DNA of 11,546 nucleotides from Proteiniphilum sp. (lineage in GTDB: Bacteria > Bacteroidota > Bacteroidia > Bacteroidales > Dysgonomonadaceae). The translations under genes were made by a program, and so were the position numbers. The stretch is from assembly GCA_016649795.1 (NCBI GenBank), contig JAENWZ010000039.1, forward strand, positions 1 through 11,546, written 5' to 3'. This document shows positions 8,286-11,546 of this stretch, one piece after another. The stretch's first letter is position 1. Every line of letters begins with the position of its first letter. Below the pieces are notes generated by a model. The model saw nothing but the letters and a program-made list of their open reading frames with translations. It searched no databases and was not told the origin of the DNA.

Positions 8286-8345
8286 TAAACGATCTAAAAT
8301 TTCTTCTATAAGAAAAATATTTAAACCGAAATAAAACAGATAATT

Positions 8346-8855
8346 ATGTCAACAACAGCCAATTTGTACTCATTCAGCTTAACTAACACGAAAACCTACC
8401 TCTTTGCCGCGATATTCATTACCGGCAACATGCTACTACCGCAACTGGCGCACCTGGTTCCTCAAGGTGGATTCATCTTCCTGCCCATCTATTTCTTCAC
8501 GCTGATAGCCGCTTATAAGTATGGCATCCACGTGGGACTGCTTACCGCACTGCTCTCACCGCTGGTGAACAGCTTGCTGTTCGGTATGCCTCCGGTGGCC
8601 CTGCTGCCGGCCATCATCATCAAATCAGCCATCCTGGCCATTGCCGCTGCCATGGCAGCAAAACATTTCGGGAAAGTATCCCTCTTCGGTATTTTGCTGG
8701 CTATTCTTGCCTATCAGGTGATTGGAACCGGTATTGAATGGGCAATGACACAAAACTTTTTCACTGCAGTACAGGATTTCCGTATTGGCATTCCGGGAAT
8801 GCTCATTCAGCTGATTGGCGGGTACTTTCTGTTGAAAGTATTGACAAAAGTATAA
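8346..8855 (+). CDS. ECF-type transporter S component (inner-membrane substrate-binding subunit)
   Basis: A 169-residue integral membrane protein. Six hydrophobic segments are visible at about 18-36, 42-58, 61-80, 83-105, 111-132 and 146-166, the size and topology of energy-coupling factor S components, which bind a vitamin or vitamin-like molecule and dock on a shared EcfT/EcfA module. No EcfT or EcfA gene is in the window, so it would be of the kind using a module encoded elsewhere. The third segment (LLTALLSPLVNSLLFG) resembles helices of this superfamily, but I see no signature assigning thiamine, riboflavin, biotin, folate or cobalamin. It starts an operon: the phosphoribosyltransferase begins 2 bases after its stop, followed by an overlapping TonB receptor. 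I infer that it imports a base-like precursor which the phosphoribosyltransferase then traps. A DUF-type membrane protein of other function is possible. Confidence 0.75.
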   Translation: MSTTANLYSFSLTNTKTYLFAAIFITGNMLLPQLAHLVPQGGFIFLPIYFFTLIAAYKYGIHVGLLTALLSPLVNSLLFGMPPVALLPAIIIKSAILAIAAAMAAKHFGKVSLFGILLAILAYQVIGTGIEWAMTQNFFTAVQDFRIGIPGMLIQLIGGYFLLKVLTKV

Positions 8856-8857
8856 GA

Positions 8858-9259
8858 ATGGTTGAAGGAAAATCTTTTGCAGAGGTGATGCAGCGTTTTC
8901 GGGAGATCGAGTTTCGCGAAAATTTCGATATGATCGTAGCCATTGCCAACGGTGGAATCATACCCGCAGCCATCATCAACCAGCGGTTGAACAGAGGAAT
9001 ACAATTATTAAAAATAAACCTGCGCGATCCAAGCCAAAAGCCGAAGTACGATATCCCGCAACTGGTGGCACCCATCGATTTCGATTTCAGGGGCAAAACC
9101 ATCCTTTTGGTGGAGGACCGCATTAAGACAGGGGCGACTGTACAATTCGCCATCGATCTTTTACATGACGCCAGGCAAATAAAAACCTTTGTCGTGAACG
9201 GTAAGGCCGATTATTCGCTCTACGACGAAGCCTGTTTCAAATTTCCCTGGATAATATGA
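8858..9259 (+). CDS. Short type I phosphoribosyltransferase
   Basis: A 133-residue cytoplasmic protein with type I phosphoribosyltransferase hallmarks: a pyrophosphate-loop-like segment IVAIANGGIIPAA (about 26-38) and the PRPP-binding motif LLVEDRIKTGAT, with acidic pair Glu86-Asp87 and TGAT at 91-94. It is shorter than typical hypoxanthine-guanine or adenine enzymes (about 170-190 residues), with little room for the usual base-recognition hood. I chose the ATG at 8858 because an upstream in-frame start at 8738 would run 118 bases into the S-component gene in another frame. The TAAGAATG junction and the downstream ATGA overlap with the TonB receptor imply coupled translation. The reaction would transfer phosphoribose from PRPP to a base. 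Pairing with a transporter S component and outer-membrane receptor suggests salvage and metabolic trapping of an imported base; the acceptor is unknown. Confidence 0.85.
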   Translation: MVEGKSFAEVMQRFREIEFRENFDMIVAIANGGIIPAAIINQRLNRGIQLLKINLRDPSQKPKYDIPQLVAPIDFDFRGKTILLVEDRIKTGATVQFAIDLLHDARQIKTFVVNGKADYSLYDEACFKFPWII

Positions 9260-11142
9260 GAAAAAAACTTATTTTTCTTTGCATTTCTTTATTGGCAATT
9301 CGTCTGCTTTCGGCTGAGAATGGACAACCTGTGAACATCAACGACACGATCCGGCTGGATGAGGTGATTGTGACAGGGTCAATGCCAAAAGTCAATTTAC
9401 GCAACCTGCCGATGAGCGTGTCGGTGATCTCGGAAAGAGAGATCAGAGAGAGAAGAGAACCCTCCCTCCTGCCCCTGCTTACCGAGGAGGTGCCCGGTCT
9501 CTTCATCACCCAGAGAGGTGTGATGGGATATGGTGTGGCTAACGGAGCAGCCGGCGGGATGAGCATACGCGGAATCGGCGGAGCACCCACCTCGGGTGTC
9601 CTGGTGCTGATAGACGGCCATCCACAGTATATGGGACTAATGGGCCATCCTCTTGCCGACAGTTACAATTCGATGATGACCGAACGGGTGGAAGTGGTTA
9701 GGGGACCCGCATCCGTACTTTACGGATCGAATGCTATGGGAGGTGTGATCAACATCATCACCCATCAACAACGACAGGATGGTCTGCGTAATTCGGCCCA
9801 ACTGATGTACGGAAGCTACAACAGCTTCAGTGCCGAAGCATCATCGGGATGGAGACACAAAAAGTTTCATGCACAGTCGAACATAAGCTACAACCGTTCC
9901 GACGGACACAGGAAGGATATGGATTTTGATCAGTTAACCGGATATGCGAAAGTGGGATACGAATTTACCCGTAACTGGAGCAGCTTTGTTGATCTGAACT
10001 TGTCGGGGACAAAAGCATCCAATCCCGGAACAGTCTCTGCTCCTATCAACGATAATGATGCCGATGTGACACGCGGGATGACATCACTGGCTATTGAGAA
10101 TGAATACGCGAAGACATCTGGAGCATTGAAACTTTACTACAATTTCGGCGTACACAATATCAACGACGGATTCGCTGAAGGAGCTCAGCCAAAACCTTAC
10201 CGCTTTCATTCAAGCGATCAGATGATGGGGCTCTCGCTGTATCAGTCCTACTCTTTTTTCGAGGGAAACAAAACAACGGCCGGATTCGATTTCCAGCGTT
10301 TTGGCGGTGAAGCAGTCAACAGGTTTCCTGATGAAGCGGATAATATAGGACTCGCTGATGTGCATCTGAACAATGCAGCCGGATACCTGAACCTGCAACA
10401 GACCATACTGAGAGACAGGATGACATTGAACGCAGGCATCAGGCTGGATCATCACGAGATCAACGGACCGGAATGGATCCCGCAGCTGGGACTGAGCTTC
10501 ACTCCTTCCGCCTCAACAGTGATCAAAGCGATTGTAAGCAAAGGGTTCCGCAACCCCACCATTCGGGAGATGTACATGTTTCCGCCGCAGAACCCCGACC
10601 TGAAACCTGAACGGCTGATGAACTACGAAATATCGCTCCTGCAAACACTGCCGGAGAGCCGGTTGAGTCTCGGACTAAACCTATTCTACATCAAAGGCGA
10701 CAATCTGATACAGGTAGCCTTTCCGGAGGGAAAACCATTAAACATCAATTCGGGAAAGGTGGAGAACAAAGGTGTGGAGATAAGCGCTACCTGGTATGCA
10801 ACGCAGGATTTACGTTTCTCTGCCAACTACAGCTTGCTGGATATGACCTATCGAATCCTCGCATCTCCGGAACATAAGCTATTTGTTAGCGGAAATTATT
10901 CAAAAAGGCGCTGGGGCTTCTCTTCGGGAGTGCAATATGTAGGGAACCTATACAGCACCCTTACACCCGAGCCTGTGAAAGAGAGCTTCGTGCTGTGGAA
11001 TGCACGCGTTCAGTTCAAAGCGATGGATTGGCTTAACCTCTTCTTAAAAGGGGAGAATCTGCTTGGTGAGAAATATGAAATAAATGCCGGTTACCCTATG
11101 CCGGGTGCCACTCTTTTTGGGGGTATGCGGTTGAATTTTTAA
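9256..11142 (+). CDS. TonB-dependent outer-membrane receptor
   Basis: A 628-residue receptor. A signal peptide (MRKKLIFLCI..., cleavage near LLSAEN, residue 20) is followed by a TonB box-like LDEVIVTG (34-41). The plug spans about 45-170 and contains MSIRGIGG, VLVLIDGHPQY, TERVEVVRGPASVLYGSNAM and GGVINIIT, all conserved plug motifs. The rest is a 22-strand-type beta barrel ending in the usual terminal Phe (GGMRLNF). Size and plug resemble vitamin, siderophore and BtuB-like receptors rather than SusC glycan importers: there is no N-terminal carboxypeptidase-like extension and no SusD neighbour. The ATG overlaps the phosphoribosyltransferase stop as ATGA, so it is translationally coupled and should share its substrate pathway. 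I infer uptake of a small molecule, possibly a nucleobase or cofactor base, across the outer membrane for hand-off to the S component. A metal-chelate or cobamide ligand is the main alternative. Confidence 0.95.
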   Translation: MRKKLIFLCISLLAIRLLSAENGQPVNINDTIRLDEVIVTGSMPKVNLRNLPMSVSVISEREIRERREPSLLPLLTEEVPGLFITQRGVMGYGVANGAAGGMSIRGIGGAPTSGVLVLIDGHPQYMGLMGHPLADSYNSMMTERVEVVRGPASVLYGSNAMGGVINIITHQQRQDGLRNSAQLMYGSYNSFSAEASSGWRHKKFHAQSNISYNRSDGHRKDMDFDQLTGYAKVGYEFTRNWSSFVDLNLSGTKASNPGTVSAPINDNDADVTRGMTSLAIENEYAKTSGALKLYYNFGVHNINDGFAEGAQPKPYRFHSSDQMMGLSLYQSYSFFEGNKTTAGFDFQRFGGEAVNRFPDEADNIGLADVHLNNAAGYLNLQQTILRDRMTLNAGIRLDHHEINGPEWIPQLGLSFTPSASTVIKAIVSKGFRNPTIREMYMFPPQNPDLKPERLMNYEISLLQTLPESRLSLGLNLFYIKGDNLIQVAFPEGKPLNINSGKVENKGVEISATWYATQDLRFSANYSLLDMTYRILASPEHKLFVSGNYSKRRWGFSSGVQYVGNLYSTLTPEPVKESFVLWNARVQFKAMDWLNLFLKGENLLGEKYEINAGYPMPGATLFGGMRLNF

Positions 11143-11226
11143 CACCGATTTCTATAAGCCCAATTGATACAAATGCTGCAGAAAAGAATAGACTATAATC
11201 TACAGAACCAAAATAAAAAATAAATT

Positions 11227-11546
11227 ATGGACAGACGGAATTTCTTACGCGCGGTGGCTCTCACGGGAGCAGCAATCACAACAATGAAAGAAGCGGATGC
11301 GATGAGCCTGCTCACACAGTCGTTTGAAACCGCCAATGCAGCGAAATACGATTTGGTGGCGGTGATGGGTGGTGAACCCGAAGCGATGTTCCGCAAGGCT
11401 ATCGCCGAGATGGGAGGAATGAAGAACTTCATCAGTAAAGGCGACAAAGTATGCGTGAAACCCAATATCGGATGGGATCAACCTGTGGAGATGGCGGCAA
11501 ACACCAATCCCAAGCTGATAGCCGAGATCGTGAAACAGTGTTTCGA
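11227..11546 (+). CDS. DUF362 family protein with Tat signal (3' end missing)
   Basis: The frame runs off the right edge after 106 codons. The start has a twin-arginine motif (DRRNFLRA, residues 2-9) and a short hydrophobic stretch. It then reads KYDLVAVMGGEPEAMFRKAI and VCVKPNIGWDQPVEMAANTN, with NPKLIAEIVKQCF following, the typical N-terminal half of DUF362 proteins, which are often associated with iron-sulfur ferredoxin-like domains. No cysteine cluster is visible in the part seen. The ATG is 84 bases after the TonB receptor stop, preceded by an A-rich leader. There is no terminator or confident promoter in the gap (only a TATAAT-like string at 11190-11200), so membership of the upstream operon is open. 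Its function is unknown; a periplasmic redox role is inferred from the Tat signal and family. Confidence 0.85.
   Translation, partial: MDRRNFLRAVALTGAAITTMKEADAMSLLTQSFETANAAKYDLVAVMGGEPEAMFRKAIAEMGGMKNFISKGDKVCVKPNIGWDQPVEMAANTNPKLIAEIVKQCF

Noticed and set aside
8192..8345. Riboswitch leader for the S-component operon (cobalamin, TPP or purine type)
   Set aside because: The 154 bases are mostly A/T with no GC-rich stems and no conserved core motif of those classes.
8738..9259. Longer phosphoribosyltransferase starting at 8738
   Set aside because: The extra 40 residues overlap the S-component C-terminus in another frame and have no PRTase-like character; the ATG at 8858 gives a normal operon junction.
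9256..11142. SusC-type glycan importer
   Set aside because: The protein is only 628 residues, lacks the N-terminal carboxypeptidase-like extension, and has no SusD neighbour.

Overview
The window looks like a chromosomal segment from a Bacteroidota bacterium, most likely order Bacteroidales. A Dysgonomonadaceae or Parabacteroides-like organism is my guess, but the sequence does not fix the genus. The reasons are: starts preceded by A-rich sequence rather than Shine-Dalgarno sites; promoter-like TAnnTTTG boxes; a TonB-dependent receptor; Tat-exported Gfo/Idh/MocA proteins; and a secreted HEAT-repeat/DUF1080 protein. Every gene is on the + strand. I saw no RNA genes, insertion sequences, CRISPR arrays or phage genes, and no gene-free stretch longer than 160 bases.

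Region 1 (1-6878) is a carbohydrate locus. It holds the 3' part of a TIM-barrel 'sugar phosphate isomerase/epimerase', two different Tat-exported Gfo/Idh/MocA oxidoreductases (one with a lipobox, one without), and a 1131-residue secreted protein with HEAT-like repeats followed by two DUF1080 (3-keto-disaccharide hydrolase type) domains. This combination fits periplasmic oxidation of a glycoside at C3, cleavage of the 3-keto-glycoside by elimination or hydration, and re-reduction of the 3-keto sugar. The region ends at a clear hairpin terminator (6904-6942).

Region 2 (about 6935-8191) is one gene for a secreted CE1-like esterase with an N-terminal immunoglobulin-like domain. It has its own promoter-like sequence. 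A missing base at about 7601 splits the reading frame. All catalytic residues survive downstream, so this is either a very recent pseudogene or a sequencing error.

Region 3 (about 8278-11142) is a tightly packed three-gene operon: an ECF-type S component (inner-membrane substrate-binding subunit), a short type I phosphoribosyltransferase (2-base gap), and a TonB-dependent outer-membrane receptor (start overlaps the previous stop as ATGA). Together they read as an import-and-trap route: outer membrane, then inner membrane, then phosphoribosylation. The substrate would be a nucleobase-like or cofactor-base compound I cannot identify. I consider this the best candidate for an undescribed system here.

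Region 4 (11227 to the right edge) is the start of a Tat-signal DUF362 protein, probably linked to iron-sulfur redox chemistry, and is cut by the window.
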